Positions 9,723 to 19,478 of a DNA stretch of 64,000 nucleotides are shown piece after piece. The notes under the pieces are model-generated. The model saw only the letters and a list, made by a program, of their open reading frames with translations, made no database searches and was not told the DNA's origin. Numbering within the stretch: position 1 is the first letter of the stretch; every line of letters begins with the position of its first letter. Source of the DNA: Sporosarcina oncorhynchi (GTDB taxonomy: Bacteria; Bacillota; Bacilli; Bacillales_A; Planococcaceae); assembly GCF_033304615.1 (NCBI RefSeq), contig NZ_CP129118.1, forward strand, positions 1,174,001-1,238,000. The letters run 5' to 3'. Both the position numbers and the translations under genes were made by a program.

Positions 9723-10934
9723 TTGAAAAATAAACCTCTACACAAAGACACAGTAGTCATCCATGAAGGTTACGATGATAAGCAGCATCACGGTAGTTTG
9801 GCGGTCCCACTTTATCAGACATCCACATATTCTTTTGAAAATGCTGTTCAAGGCGAAAAAAGATTTTCTGGCGAAGAAGCAGGAAATATCTACTCGCGAC
9901 TTGGCAATCCGACGGTACAAGTGCTGGAGGACCGGATAGCCGCTCTTGAGAATGGTGCCGGAGCACTCGCATTCGGATCTGGAATGGCAGCGGTCAGCTC
10001 AGTTCTTGTCCATTTAACAAAATCTGGTGATCATATTCTCTGTTCCAGAGGAATTTATGGCTGCACGTTCGGATTGTTAGGGCTGATGGAAGATAAATAT
10101 CAGATAACCCATAGCCTAATTAGCATGACGACAGAAGAAGAAATCGAAAGGTCAATCAAACCGGAAACTGTATGTATATACGTTGAAACACCGATCAATC
10201 CGACGATGGAACTGGTTGATTTGCAAGCGGTCGTAAATGTTGCAAAGAGACACGGATTGAAAGTAGTCGTGGACAATACATTCACATCCCCTTACTTGCA
10301 GAATCCGATTGATATCGGTGCTGATTTCGTTTTGCATAGTGCAACGAAATATATAAATGGGCATGGAGATGTCATAGCAGGACTGCTCGTTGGAAAAGAT
10401 GCTGAAGAAATTCAGACATTACGCATGACTGTACAAAAAGACTATGGTGCAATCATGTCGCCTTTTGACGCCTGGTTATTAATAAGAGGATTGAAGACGT
10501 TACCAGTCCGTATGGAAAAGCATACATCTAATGCAGAGAAACTGTTAACCTATTTAAAGTCTCAGAAGTTGGTGGAATCGATTTACTATCCATTCGATGA
10601 AGGGAATCCGCAATTTGAAATTGCGAAACGTCAGATGAGAGCGGGCGGAGGACTCATCTCATTCACAGTCAAAGGTGGCAAAGAAAGTGCCCAGCTATTT
10701 ATGGATAAGCTATCGTTAATTAAAATTGCTGTTAGCCTCGGTGATGCTGAGACACTAATTCAACATCCGTCTACAATGACACATTCCGGTGTACCTGTTG
10801 AAGACCGTGAGCAGATGGGTATAACAGATTCATTGCTCCGACTGTCAGTAGGACTGGAATATGCAGATGATCTTATTGATGATCTAGAATCAGCGTTCGC
10901 AGCATTGGAACAACATAGCACTACACATTCATGA
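9723..10934 (+). CDS. megL: PLP-dependent Cys/Met metabolism enzyme, methionine gamma-lyase-like
   Basis: Fold-type I PLP enzyme that cleaves or forms C-S bonds in sulfur amino acids. The PLP lysine lies in HSATKYINGHGD. A cysteine in IYGCTFGLL matches the position that distinguishes methionine gamma-lyases from cystathionine enzymes, so a lyase releasing methanethiol and 2-oxobutyrate is the first guess; cystathionine beta- or gamma-lyase remains possible. I choose the TTG at 9723 (403 residues), which has GGGCGG seven bases upstream; an ATG at 9702 in frame lacks such a site. It is convergent with fRMsr and shares a terminator with it. Confidence 0.8.
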   Translation: MKNKPLHKDTVVIHEGYDDKQHHGSLAVPLYQTSTYSFENAVQGEKRFSGEEAGNIYSRLGNPTVQVLEDRIAALENGAGALAFGSGMAAVSSVLVHLTKSGDHILCSRGIYGCTFGLLGLMEDKYQITHSLISMTTEEEIERSIKPETVCIYVETPINPTMELVDLQAVVNVAKRHGLKVVVDNTFTSPYLQNPIDIGADFVLHSATKYINGHGDVIAGLLVGKDAEEIQTLRMTVQKDYGAIMSPFDAWLLIRGLKTLPVRMEKHTSNAEKLLTYLKSQKLVESIYYPFDEGNPQFEIAKRQMRAGGGLISFTVKGGKESAQLFMDKLSLIKIAVSLGDAETLIQHPSTMTHSGVPVEDREQMGITDSLLRLSVGLEYADDLIDDLESAFAALEQHSTTHS

Positions 10935-10937
10935 AAA

Positions 10938-10977
10938 AATCGCCTGACGGATATAGAAGCCGTCAGGCGATTTTTTC
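10938..10977. terminator. Bidirectional terminator between megL and fRMsr
   Basis: A perfect 11 bp stem, TCGCCTGACGG / CCGTCAGGCGA, flanked by A-run and T-run, sits between two convergent genes. Confidence 0.9.
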
Positions 10978-11460
10978 TTATAGATGTTTGATCAATACAG
11001 CTGCAAAGTTTTCAAGTCCGCGCTGATCTTCTTCGTCGAATCGGTCATACGCTGGACTGTCAACATCAAGCACACCAATCACATTTCCGTCTTTTAGTAA
11101 AGGGATGACAATTTCAGAACGAGAGGCCGAATCACATGCGATGTGACCAGGAAATGCGTTTACATCGGGAACAATGATACTTTCGCCTTTTGAAGCTGAA
11201 GTTCCGCATACTCCTTTGCCGAGTGGGATTCGTATGCAGGCGGGCAAGCCTTGGAACGGCCCAAGGACAAGCTCATTTTCTCCATCCATTAAATAGAAAC
11301 CGACCCAGTTGATCCGGTCAAAAAATTGATTGAGAAGCGCAGATGCATTACTGAGATTAGCATATTTATTCGTTTCGCCTGTCAATAGTGCATCAAGCTG
11401 TTTGGATAACTGGGTGTATTTTTCTGTGGGAATATCTGAATAGTCAGTAGCAGTAAACAA
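10978..11460 (-). CDS. msrC: Free methionine-R-sulfoxide reductase (GAF type, YtsP-like)
   Basis: Reduces the R-form of free methionine sulfoxide. It is a single GAF domain of 160 residues, close to the 163 of B. subtilis YtsP. All three cysteines that form the catalytic and resolving set in the family are present in PACIRIPLGKGVCGTS and GHIACDSASRSE. The start is a TTG at 11460 with GGAGGTG at proper spacing; the open frame extends 17 codons further but without a ribosome binding site. The neighbour is a methionine gamma-lyase-like gene on the other strand, so both act on methionine. Confidence 0.92.
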   Translation of the reverse strand: MFTATDYSDIPTEKYTQLSKQLDALLTGETNKYANLSNASALLNQFFDRINWVGFYLMDGENELVLGPFQGLPACIRIPLGKGVCGTSASKGESIIVPDVNAFPGHIACDSASRSEIVIPLLKDGNVIGVLDVDSPAYDRFDEEDQRGLENFAAVLIKHL

Positions 11461-11684
11461 AGAGGCACCTCCATAAGTATGTAGTAACATTAAGTATACG
11501 TCTGACGTCAAAATTCTACAAATATCGTGTTTATAGGAGAGAATAGACCAATATCTCTAAAATTACGTCGTTTTCGGTATGAAAATACTTTAAACATGTT
11601 ATTATATAAGATAATATAATTTTATCTGCGAAAACAGTAAAAATGACGGAAACATTTCAGTGACTTTGGAATAGGGGGATCACA

Positions 11685-13379
11685 ATGGTGAAATACTTCA
11701 TCATTCCAATAATTATCTTGCTCGTCCTTGTGACGATCGCCTTTTTGTTCAGACGAAAACATATACGCGAGATCGGCATATTGGAAAATGAAAAACTGCA
11801 AATACAGAATAAGCCGATTTTCGAAGAGATGATGAAAGTCAAACAGTTGAACATGACTGGCGAAACCGAAGAGAAATTCGAAAGATGGCGCAATGAATGG
11901 ACAGAAGTCATCGATATACATATGCCGAAAATCGATTCAATGCTATTTGATGTTGAAGACATGGTTGATCGGTTCCGTTTTAAAAAAGCGACAGAAACGG
12001 AAAAAGAGATACAAGAAAGAATACGTCAATGCGAAAAAAAGAAAGACACCATCTTGGATGAACTGAATGAACTGGTAGGCAGTGAAGAAAAGAACCGGAT
12101 TGAGATGGAAAAGCTTCGCGAACAATATCGACTAGCGAGAAAAACAATTCTAGCCCATCAGCATGCGTTCGGAACGACTGTCGAACCGTTGGAAAAAGAG
12201 TTAGAATCATTCACTCCGAAGTTTGAAGAATATGATGAACTGACTGCTAACGGCAATTATCTGTTGGCACGTGAAATTGTCATTACTTTGTCTTCGAAAG
12301 GTGAGCAACTATCGGCACTGATTCATGATATTCCATCTTTGCTGACGGATCTTCAAAACAAGATACCTACTTCGATTAGAGAGTTGCGTAACGGAAGTAA
12401 AGAGATGGAAGAGCAATCGTATAATCTCGAGCACCTTGAATTATCAAGACAACTGCAAGAGATTGAATCTGAAATTGCTGAACAACTTATTAAGCTGTCC
12501 CAGCTCGACATCGATCCAGTTCTTCAGAAAGTGACGGAAATGAACGACAGAATCGAATCGTTCTATGATTCGCTCGAAAACGAAGTGAATTCGAGACATT
12601 ATGTAGATCAGAACTTTAACGCTATCGGAGAATCGTTGTTCGGCATTATTCGATTTGCAAAAGAAATATTCGATGAAGCAATTTACGTACAACAAAGCTA
12701 TCGTCTAGACGAAAAGGAAGCGAAACTACCTGAAGCGAGCATCAAGAAGCTCGAAATACTTCAAAAACGGTACGATACATTGCAAGTTCTGATGGAAGAT
12801 GAAGGTTCTGCTTATTCTGCACTTCAGAATGAGCTCAAACAAATTTCGGACGAACTTGAAATCATTGCGGCGGATCAGGAAAGCCTAGCGAACCGCATGA
12901 AAAATCTACGTATTGATGAAAATAATGTGCGTAAACAGTTGGAAGAGTTATCACGCAAATTGCAAACAGGTGACCGAAAACTCCATCGTGGGAATATACC
13001 TGGTATACCGGACGAAATGGATGCCCGTCTCGAGGAAGCGGATGAGCAATTATATCTTGTCAGTCAAAGTTTACAGGAAGTGCCGCTTAATATGGCTGTT
13101 GCTGAGAGCTACTTGGCGAACGCAGAGACCGTTGTCAATGACGTAAACGAAAGAGTGGAAGAACTGCTTGAAAATGTCATGCTAATTGAGCGCATCATCC
13201 AATACGGGAATCGGTATCGCGCATCCAATCCTGTCATGCACCAAAAATTGCTTGAGGCAGAAGAGTCGTTCAGGCAATTCCGATATGCAAAAGCATTGGA
13301 AGAAGCGGCAACAGCAGTGGAAGCAGTTGAACCGGGAGCTATGAAACGAATTGAAGAGATGTTGAAAGAGCATGCGTAA
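11685..13379 (+). CDS. ezrA: Septation ring formation regulator EzrA
   Basis: Membrane-anchored negative regulator of FtsZ ring assembly that also links the divisome to cell wall synthesis. One N-terminal transmembrane segment (about residues 3-22, out-in topology) is followed by a ~540-residue cytoplasmic part rich in Glu, Lys, Leu and Gln, predicted to be spectrin-like coiled coil. 564 residues match the family (562 in B. subtilis). The ATG at 11685 follows AGGGGG. It sits between fRMsr and nifZ-thiI as in Bacillus. Confidence 0.96.
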   Translation: MVKYFIIPIIILLVLVTIAFLFRRKHIREIGILENEKLQIQNKPIFEEMMKVKQLNMTGETEEKFERWRNEWTEVIDIHMPKIDSMLFDVEDMVDRFRFKKATETEKEIQERIRQCEKKKDTILDELNELVGSEEKNRIEMEKLREQYRLARKTILAHQHAFGTTVEPLEKELESFTPKFEEYDELTANGNYLLAREIVITLSSKGEQLSALIHDIPSLLTDLQNKIPTSIRELRNGSKEMEEQSYNLEHLELSRQLQEIESEIAEQLIKLSQLDIDPVLQKVTEMNDRIESFYDSLENEVNSRHYVDQNFNAIGESLFGIIRFAKEIFDEAIYVQQSYRLDEKEAKLPEASIKKLEILQKRYDTLQVLMEDEGSAYSALQNELKQISDELEIIAADQESLANRMKNLRIDENNVRKQLEELSRKLQTGDRKLHRGNIPGIPDEMDARLEEADEQLYLVSQSLQEVPLNMAVAESYLANAETVVNDVNERVEELLENVMLIERIIQYGNRYRASNPVMHQKLLEAEESFRQFRYAKALEEAATAVEAVEPGAMKRIEEMLKEHA

Positions 13380-13383
13380 TGAC

Positions 13384-13419
13384 AAAGCCACCGGCATAAT
13401 GATTGCAGGTGGCTTTATC
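13384..13419 (+). terminator. Terminator of ezrA
   Basis: AAAGCCACC (13384-13392) pairs with GGTGGCTTT (13408-13416), just after the ezrA stop. The trailing T-run is short. Confidence 0.65.
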
Positions 13420-13471
13420 ACGTCTATTTCTTAAGGCAGCAGTAAACTAACAAACCGGAAAGGAAATACTT

Positions 13472-14602
13472 ATGATCTATTTGGATAACAGTTCAACGAC
13501 TAAACCTAATAAGGAAGTTATGGAGTCGTTCATTACCTTAAACGAGAAGTATTACGCGAACCCCGCCTCGCTCCACTGTATGGGAAAGGAAGCTGAAAAC
13601 TTTCTGGAACGATCAAAACTTCAAATGTTGGCAATAGCGGGAAACAAGGATGGGCAAGTGGTTTTGACATCCGGCGGAACCGAGTCGAATAATTTGGCCA
13701 TTATGGGTTTTGCACAAGCTTATCAGTCCAGAGGAAACCATATTATCACAACAAGTATTGAACATCACTCCGTTTTGAAAGCATGCTATCAGTTAGAGAA
13801 AATGGGATTTGAAGTCGACTACTTGACAGTTGATGAATCTGGTTTGATTTCATTAGAAGAACTAAAAATGAAAATTAGACCCGAGACGATTCTCGTGAGC
13901 ATCATGCACGTGAATAATGAAATCGGCACAATCCAACCCATTCGCGAATGCGCAACAATTATAAAATCCAGAAGTCGTGCCATCTTCCATTCGGATTGTG
14001 TGCAAAGTTTCGGTAAAATTCCTGTTACAGTAAGCGGATTGGGCGTTGATGCAATTACTGTTTCAAGTCATAAAATCAATGGGTTGAAAAATTCAGGCGC
14101 ATTGCTTATGAAAAAAGGTGTCATACCGCATCCAATCCTCTTTGGCGGTGGCCAAGAAAATGGTCTTAGAAGTGGAACAGTCTCTCTTGCGCATGCAGTT
14201 GCTTTGGCAAAAGCATTCAGATTAAGTGCAGTTAGCTCCGAGATGAAGGATTTCCGCAAATGGCGTAATGAGATGATGGCTGTTTGTCATCTGTATGAAA
14301 ATATCCAAGTGCTTTGTCCCGACCATAGTGCACCGCATATTTTAGCCATATCTTTCAAATCGATCAAAGGTGAAGTGGCTGTCAATTTCTTTCAGGAAAA
14401 TGGTGTAATCATTTCGACATCAAGTGCTTGTTCTTCAAAAGCTAAAAATGCCGGGCATGTAATAGAGGCAATTCAATTAAATGATGAATTCAAACACGGA
14501 GTTATCCGTATTAGTTTTGGCAACAATAATACAAATGAACAAATTGAAAAAACAATCGATATTCTAAAACAGTTTATGGATGTAATCGAGAAAGGGATGT
14601 AA
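13472..14602 (+). CDS. nifZ: Cysteine desulfurase dedicated to ThiI (NifZ/YrvO type)
   Basis: PLP enzyme that takes sulfur from cysteine as a persulfide. The PLP lysine is K201 in SSHKING and the persulfide cysteine is C320 in STSSACSSK. At 376 residues it is the short Bacillus form. It is followed by thiI after only three bases, and in B. subtilis the corresponding enzyme passes sulfur to ThiI for 4-thiouridine in tRNA; the same job is inferred here. A good AGGAAA site precedes the ATG. Confidence 0.92.
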   Translation: MIYLDNSSTTKPNKEVMESFITLNEKYYANPASLHCMGKEAENFLERSKLQMLAIAGNKDGQVVLTSGGTESNNLAIMGFAQAYQSRGNHIITTSIEHHSVLKACYQLEKMGFEVDYLTVDESGLISLEELKMKIRPETILVSIMHVNNEIGTIQPIRECATIIKSRSRAIFHSDCVQSFGKIPVTVSGLGVDAITVSSHKINGLKNSGALLMKKGVIPHPILFGGGQENGLRSGTVSLAHAVALAKAFRLSAVSSEMKDFRKWRNEMMAVCHLYENIQVLCPDHSAPHILAISFKSIKGEVAVNFFQENGVIISTSSACSSKAKNAGHVIEAIQLNDEFKHGVIRISFGNNNTNEQIEKTIDILKQFMDVIEKGM

Positions 14603-14605
14603 TAG

Positions 14606-15814
14606 ATGGAGTGGCATGAAATATTAATACGTTATGGCGAAATATCGTTAAAAGGTCGAAATCGCAGTCTGTTTGTGCGTAAACTAAAAAATAATATAAA
14701 AAGTGCGATGCTTGACTTGAAATCGATTCAATTGCATGCAGAGCGTGATCGCATGTTTCTAGTTGCAGAGAGTTCGGATGATCTTCAACAGGCAATTTTT
14801 CGGTTGCCACATGTTTTTGGAATCCAATCATTCAGTCCAGTCGCGCAGTGTTCTGCAGATTTGGAGAGCATCCAACAAAAAGCAGTTGAAGTGATTGGGT
14901 CTGCAGAAACGGAAGGCAAGACATTCAAAGTTGAAGTTAAACGGCAAGACAAAGATTTTCCGATGGTGACTTCTGAAATTCAACGGGAAGTCGGAGGTTA
15001 TGTGCTGAGTAAATTCCCAGGATTGGTTGTTCAAATGAAAAAACCAGATATCGTGTTGCTTGTCGATATCCGTAAAGAAGGTGCATTCCTTACATCCGAA
15101 GTGATCAAGGGAGCGGGCGGTATGCCTGTAGGTTCAAATGGGAACTCTCTACTGATGTTATCTGGAGGTATTGACAGTCCGGTTGCAGGCTATCAAATGA
15201 TGAAGCGTGGGATGTCGATTGATGCAATTCACTTTGCAAGCCCACCATATACAAGCGAACTGGCTCAGCGGAAAGTAATGGATCTGACTGAAAGATTATG
15301 TTCATTCGGTGCATCTGTCAGACTTCATGTCATTCCATTCACGGAGCTTCAGCAAGCGATTGTGAAGCAAATTCCAGCCAATCTTTCGATGACGACAACA
15401 AGAAGAATGATGCTGAAGGTCGCGGATCTTGTGAGAGAAGAAATTAAGGCGAACGGTCTCATTACAGGGGAAAGTCTTGGGCAAGTTGCTAGCCAGACAC
15501 TCGAAAGCATGACAGTTATCAATGAAGTGACATCTACACCGATCTTGCGTCCTCTCATCGCGATGGATAAACTTGAAATCATAGCGATAGCACAACAAAT
15601 TGGAACGTATGATATATCAATAAGGCCATATGAAGACTGCTGCACGATTTTCACACCTTCCAGTCCGAAAACAAAACCGAAGCTAGAGAAGGTGCACTAC
15701 TATGAAAGCTTCTTCGACTTCAATCCATTGATTGAAGAAGCCGTTCGAAATCGAACAGTTATTGAAGCGTCGGAGTTGATCGAAGACGTTGAAGCGTTCG
15801 ATAGTCTGTTGTGA
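14606..15814 (+). CDS. thiI: tRNA 4-thiouridine synthase ThiI
   Basis: Activates U8 of tRNA with ATP and inserts sulfur. A ferredoxin-like domain and THUMP domain occupy about residues 1-165, followed by the PP-loop pyrophosphatase motif MLSGGIDSP (184-192). 402 residues with no C-terminal rhodanese domain, as in Bacillus, so sulfur transfer must rely on the desulfurase encoded just upstream and on internal cysteines (DCCTIF). Translationally linked to nifZ by spacing. Confidence 0.95.
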   Translation: MEWHEILIRYGEISLKGRNRSLFVRKLKNNIKSAMLDLKSIQLHAERDRMFLVAESSDDLQQAIFRLPHVFGIQSFSPVAQCSADLESIQQKAVEVIGSAETEGKTFKVEVKRQDKDFPMVTSEIQREVGGYVLSKFPGLVVQMKKPDIVLLVDIRKEGAFLTSEVIKGAGGMPVGSNGNSLLMLSGGIDSPVAGYQMMKRGMSIDAIHFASPPYTSELAQRKVMDLTERLCSFGASVRLHVIPFTELQQAIVKQIPANLSMTTTRRMMLKVADLVREEIKANGLITGESLGQVASQTLESMTVINEVTSTPILRPLIAMDKLEIIAIAQQIGTYDISIRPYEDCCTIFTPSSPKTKPKLEKVHYYESFFDFNPLIEEAVRNRTVIEASELIEDVEAFDSLL

Positions 15815-15843
15815 ATATGTTAGTAATTACCAAAGAATCCTCC

Positions 15844-15873
15844 TGCATGATTTTTCGGATACCGACCATTCTA
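15844..15873 (+). promoter_or_regulatory. Sigma-G promoter of the first SASP gene
   Basis: TGCATG (15844-15849), 17 bp, CATTCTA (15867-15873). These fit the sigma-G consensus (GHATR ... CATNHTA), which drives forespore genes. The same layout recurs before the second SASP gene. Confidence 0.8.
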
Positions 15874-15897
15874 TAGTCACAAGGAGGTGACAACGAC

Positions 15898-16107
15898 ATG
15901 CCAAACAACAACAGCGGTAATTCAAACCAACTCCTCGTTCCAGGAGTACAACAAGCTCTTGACCAAATGAAATATGAAATTGCACAAGAATTTGGTGTAC
16001 AACTTGGACCTGATGCATCATCGCGTGCCAACGGATCCGTCGGCGGAGAAATTACTAAGCGATTAGTGCGTCAAGCTCAATCACAAATGAACGGTTACCA
16101 AAAATAA
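15898..16107 (+). CDS. Alpha/beta-type small acid-soluble spore protein (copy 1)
   Basis: DNA-coating protein made in the forespore that puts spore DNA in an A-like, UV-resistant form and is degraded at germination. 69 residues. The GPR protease site region [12 protein letters not shown] and the C-terminal [20 protein letters not shown] block are intact. AAGGAGGTGA precedes the ATG. It differs from copy 2 by a single residue (QALDQ here, QAIDQ there). Confidence 0.97.
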   Translation: MPNNNSGNSNQLLVPGVQQALDQMKYEIAQEFGVQLGPDASSRANGSVGGEITKRLVRQAQSQMNGYQK

Positions 16108-16124
16108 CAAACAATACTCATGAA

Positions 16125-16156
16125 TCGCTCCGGAAAATTCCGGGGCGGTTTTTTCA
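16125..16156 (+). terminator. Terminator of SASP copy 1
   Basis: CGCTCCGGA and TCCGGGGCG form a stem followed by a T-run. Confidence 0.85.
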
Positions 16157-16335
16157 TAATTGCATTTTAGTATCGACTAAACAAAATGATTTATTCGAAA
16201 AAGAGGGAAGTATGGAGGGATCTGAATAACGATAATATTGAATTTCAATTCGAATAGAGTATATGGAATGGATGAACGAGCATACATCTATCCATATGAA
16301 TATAGCCGGTCTAAAAAAAACAATAAGAATCCACC

Positions 16336-16365
16336 TGCATGATTTTTGAGATTTCGACCATTCTA
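16336..16365 (+). promoter_or_regulatory. Sigma-G promoter of the second SASP gene
   Basis: TGCATG (16336-16341), 17 bp, CATTCTA (16359-16365), the same boxes and spacing as before copy 1. Confidence 0.8.
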
Positions 16366-16389
16366 TAGTTACAAGGAGGTGATAACGAC

Positions 16390-16599
16390 ATGCCAAACAA
16401 CAACAGCGGTAATTCAAACCAACTCCTCGTTCCAGGAGTACAACAAGCTATTGACCAAATGAAATATGAAATTGCACAAGAATTTGGTGTACAACTTGGA
16501 CCTGATGCTTCATCGCGTGCCAACGGATCCGTCGGCGGAGAAATTACTAAGCGATTAGTGCGTCAAGCTCAATCACAAATGAACGGTTATCAGAAATAA
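16390..16599 (+). CDS. Alpha/beta-type small acid-soluble spore protein (copy 2)
   Basis: Same family and length as copy 1, 492 bp downstream in the same direction, with one conservative Leu-to-Ile change. Promoter, ribosome binding site and coding region are nearly identical between copies, so the pair arose by a recent tandem duplication, or has been kept alike by gene conversion. The roughly 170 bp between the copies shows no gene. Confidence 0.97.
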   Translation: MPNNNSGNSNQLLVPGVQQAIDQMKYEIAQEFGVQLGPDASSRANGSVGGEITKRLVRQAQSQMNGYQK

Positions 16600-16614
16600 C
16601 AATCAGTAATGATG

Positions 16615-16648
16615 AATCGCTCCGGAATTTCTCCGGGGCGATTTTTTA
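16615..16648 (+). terminator. Terminator of SASP copy 2
   Basis: CGCTCCGGA and TCTCCGGGGCGA form a stem with T-run, resembling the copy 1 terminator. Confidence 0.85.
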
Positions 16649-16786
16649 ATATCAATTTCATTTACATATCAGTATCGCCGTCAACGTTATAAGTTATTCA
16701 ATACATCTGTTACATAGTTTATATTTTTTGAAATTTAAAACTCTTCTTTGTATACTTGTCATATCCAAAGAAAGGTGGCGGAATTG

Positions 16787-18361
16787 ATGAATAGAGAAGA
16801 ATTATTAGCTCCGGAAAAATATAATATTGTATCTGAATTCGAAAAATATGCAAATGGAATTAAAAAACGAGCTTTGATCCACGTAAATTCATCAGGCCAC
16901 GAAAAAGTCGTCACTTATGATGAACTTATGGAATCAGCTAACAAAGTGGCAAATGTTTTTACTGAAAACGGTCTACAAAAAGGCGATGTTATCCTCATTA
17001 TGGTGCCCAGACTCATCGAGGCTTACAGTACATATATTGGCGCTCTCAAAGCAGGCATCATTGTCATACCGAGCTCTGAAATGTTAAGGGCGACAGACGT
17101 GGAGTATAGATTGGAGCATAGTGGGGCAAAAGCAATTGTTGCTTATGAAGCTTTTACGGATCAACTGGAATCCGTCGGAAATTTACAGGATGTGCAGTTA
17201 TTCGTTATCGGTAAAGCGGAGAAGGGGCAGAAATCATTAACGACATTAATGGAAAATGCATCGGCAGAATTCAAAACTGTAGATACAAGGAATACAGATA
17301 TGGCATTCTTATCTTACACATCAGGTACGACGGGAAAACCGAAAGGTGTAGTCCATACACATGCTTGGGGATACGCCCATTTAAGAACGACAGCGCCGAA
17401 TTGGCTAGGCATAAAAGAAAGTGACGTAGTTTGGGCAACAGCTGCACCTGGTTGGCAAAAATGGGTGTGGACACCTTTTTTATCCGTCCTTGGAAGTGGC
17501 TCAACGGGGCTGATCTATGATGGCAAGTTTGACATAAATGTCTATTTTAAGATGATCAAAAAATATCAAGTAAATGTCCTTTGCTGTACGCCTACGGAAT
17601 ACCGTTTCATGGCAAAGGCTGGGAATCTTGCAGAACAAGATCTGTCTACATTACGAAGTGCTGTATCTGCAGGAGAACCGCTGAACAGAGAAGTCATCGA
17701 TATCTTCCGAAATACGTTCGATTTATCGGTTCGAGACGGTTATGGGCAGACGGAAAACACACTGCTCGTTGGAACGATGCTCGGAATGGAAGCTAGGCCA
17801 GGCTCGATGGGTAAGCCGACGCCGGGCAATCGGGTGGAAATTATAAACGATGAAGGTAATCCTGTTTCTGCAGGAGAAGTAGGGGATATAGCTGTTCATA
17901 TATCGACTCCAGCGTTATTTAAAGAATATCTGAACGATCCCGAACGGACGAAGATGCAATTCAGGAATGAGTATTATGTTACAGGTGACAGAGCGAAAAT
18001 TGATGAAGACGGCTATTTCTGGTTTGAAGGCCGCGGCGATGACATTATCATCAGTTCAGGATATACTATTGGACCATTCGAAGTCGAAGATGCACTGACG
18101 AAGCATCCATCAGTCCGGGAATGCGCGGTTGTAGGCAGTCCGGATGAGGCGAGAGGCAGTATCGTCAAAGCATTTATTGTGTTGCGGGACGGGGCAATGG
18201 AACCAGACGTGAAACTAGTCACGGAATTACAAGAACATGTGAAGAGACTGACTGCTCCGTATAAATACCCAAGAAAAATCGAATTTGTTGAAGAGTTGCC
18301 GAAAACTGCTTCAGGGAAGATTATGCGTGTGCAGCTTCGCCAAAATGAACAAAACAACTGA
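16787..18361 (+). CDS. Acyl-CoA ligase, medium/branched-chain (MbcS/YtcI-like)
   Basis: Adenylate-forming enzyme that activates a carboxylic acid with ATP and CoA. Signatures: YTSGTTGKPKG (P-loop-like), DGYGQTE, and the C-terminal SGKIMR with the acetylatable lysine. The GWQKWVWTPF segment in the acid-binding part resembles medium-chain AcsM proteins rather than acetyl-CoA synthetases. B. subtilis MbcS, which activates 2-methylbutyrate and isobutyrate, lies near sspA too, so I infer that role. The ATG at 16787 (524 residues) follows GGTGG; the open frame extends 13 codons upstream without signal. Confidence 0.85.
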   Translation: MNREELLAPEKYNIVSEFEKYANGIKKRALIHVNSSGHEKVVTYDELMESANKVANVFTENGLQKGDVILIMVPRLIEAYSTYIGALKAGIIVIPSSEMLRATDVEYRLEHSGAKAIVAYEAFTDQLESVGNLQDVQLFVIGKAEKGQKSLTTLMENASAEFKTVDTRNTDMAFLSYTSGTTGKPKGVVHTHAWGYAHLRTTAPNWLGIKESDVVWATAAPGWQKWVWTPFLSVLGSGSTGLIYDGKFDINVYFKMIKKYQVNVLCCTPTEYRFMAKAGNLAEQDLSTLRSAVSAGEPLNREVIDIFRNTFDLSVRDGYGQTENTLLVGTMLGMEARPGSMGKPTPGNRVEIINDEGNPVSAGEVGDIAVHISTPALFKEYLNDPERTKMQFRNEYYVTGDRAKIDEDGYFWFEGRGDDIIISSGYTIGPFEVEDALTKHPSVRECAVVGSPDEARGSIVKAFIVLRDGAMEPDVKLVTELQEHVKRLTAPYKYPRKIEFVEELPKTASGKIMRVQLRQNEQNN

Positions 18362-18370
18362 TAATGGTGT

Positions 18371-18412
18371 ACCGTCCTTTTAATCATTCAACGATTGAGG
18401 GACGGTTTTTTA
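18371..18412 (+). terminator. Terminator of the acyl-CoA ligase gene
   Basis: ACCGTCC and GGACGGT pair, with an inner TCATTCAACGATTGA hairpin, then a T-run. Confidence 0.8.
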
Positions 18413-18481
18413 ATGGCTTTACGATATGAAATGAAGGGTCTATACTTGGACTATTCTTTATTTATGTAAGGAGGCTAGTCC

Positions 18482-19405
18482 ATGAACAATGAAAAGAGCG
18501 GTGCACTATGGGTCGTTGGGTCTTTTTTGATCTGGGGTTTCATGCCGATTTATTGGAAGCATTTAGATCATGTGCAAAGTGCAGAGATTTTAACGGGACG
18601 AATCGTGTGGGCATTCATTTTCACCTTCTTAGCAGTAATGATTGTGAGAGATGGCAGACGGCTAATGGCCGATTTTAAAGAGTTATGGAAAAACAAAAAA
18701 CAGTTTTGGGGCCTTTATCTAGCTTCATTACTTATTACGACAAATTGGTTTATCTACATATGGGCAGTCAATCATGAATTTATTGTCCAGACAAGTTTAG
18801 GCTATTACATAAACCCTCTTGTCTCAGTCCTGCTCGGTGTCTTCTTCTTGAAAGAGAAACTGTCGAACGCACAAAAAACGGCATTTCTCCTTGCTGTTGC
18901 AGGGGTCACCATTTTAACCATTTCATATGGGAAAATACCGTGGATTGCCATCGGACTTGCGTTATCGTTTTCATTTTATGGGTTCATCAAGAAAAGTATC
19001 CGTTTGGATGCCTTGCGCGGATTGGCGATTGAAACATTCTTTATTGTGCCATTTGCAGCTGGCTATTATATTTGGTTATTCGTAAGAAAAGACGCTGTAT
19101 TTCTGCATTCTGATTTCAAAACGGATATACTGCTTATCTTAACTGGAATCGCAACTGCACTACCCCTTGTCATGTATGCAAAGGGTGTTCAGATGATACC
19201 ATTATATGTGGCTGGTTTCATCCAATATATTGCCCCTACAATGATGCTTATTCTTGGTGTTTTCATGTACAAAGAATCATTTGGCAAAATGGAGTTTCTA
19301 TCTTTTTCAATCATTTGGACTGCGCTGATCATATTCACTATTTCTAAAGTGTATGAATCTGTTTTGGTAAGAAGAAATGCCCATACATTAGAAAACAGTC
19401 GATAA
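18482..19405 (+). CDS. rarD: EamA-family permease RarD
   Basis: Integral membrane protein of the drug/metabolite transporter superfamily; 307 residues with about ten hydrophobic segments in two repeats. The start SGALWVVGSFLIWGFMPIYWKHL and the NWFIYIWAVNH segment are typical of RarD. The substrate is not known; chloramphenicol sensitivity gave the family its name. TAAGGAGG precedes the ATG at good spacing. Single gene between two terminators or promoters. Confidence 0.9.
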   Translation: MNNEKSGALWVVGSFLIWGFMPIYWKHLDHVQSAEILTGRIVWAFIFTFLAVMIVRDGRRLMADFKELWKNKKQFWGLYLASLLITTNWFIYIWAVNHEFIVQTSLGYYINPLVSVLLGVFFLKEKLSNAQKTAFLLAVAGVTILTISYGKIPWIAIGLALSFSFYGFIKKSIRLDALRGLAIETFFIVPFAAGYYIWLFVRKDAVFLHSDFKTDILLILTGIATALPLVMYAKGVQMIPLYVAGFIQYIAPTMMLILGVFMYKESFGKMEFLSFSIIWTALIIFTISKVYESVLVRRNAHTLENSR

Positions 19406-19478
19406 GTATGGAGTAAGTGAAACATTTCTTCATGTTAAAACGTATATAATGATGGTAGAAGGAAAGGGGAAATAATTA

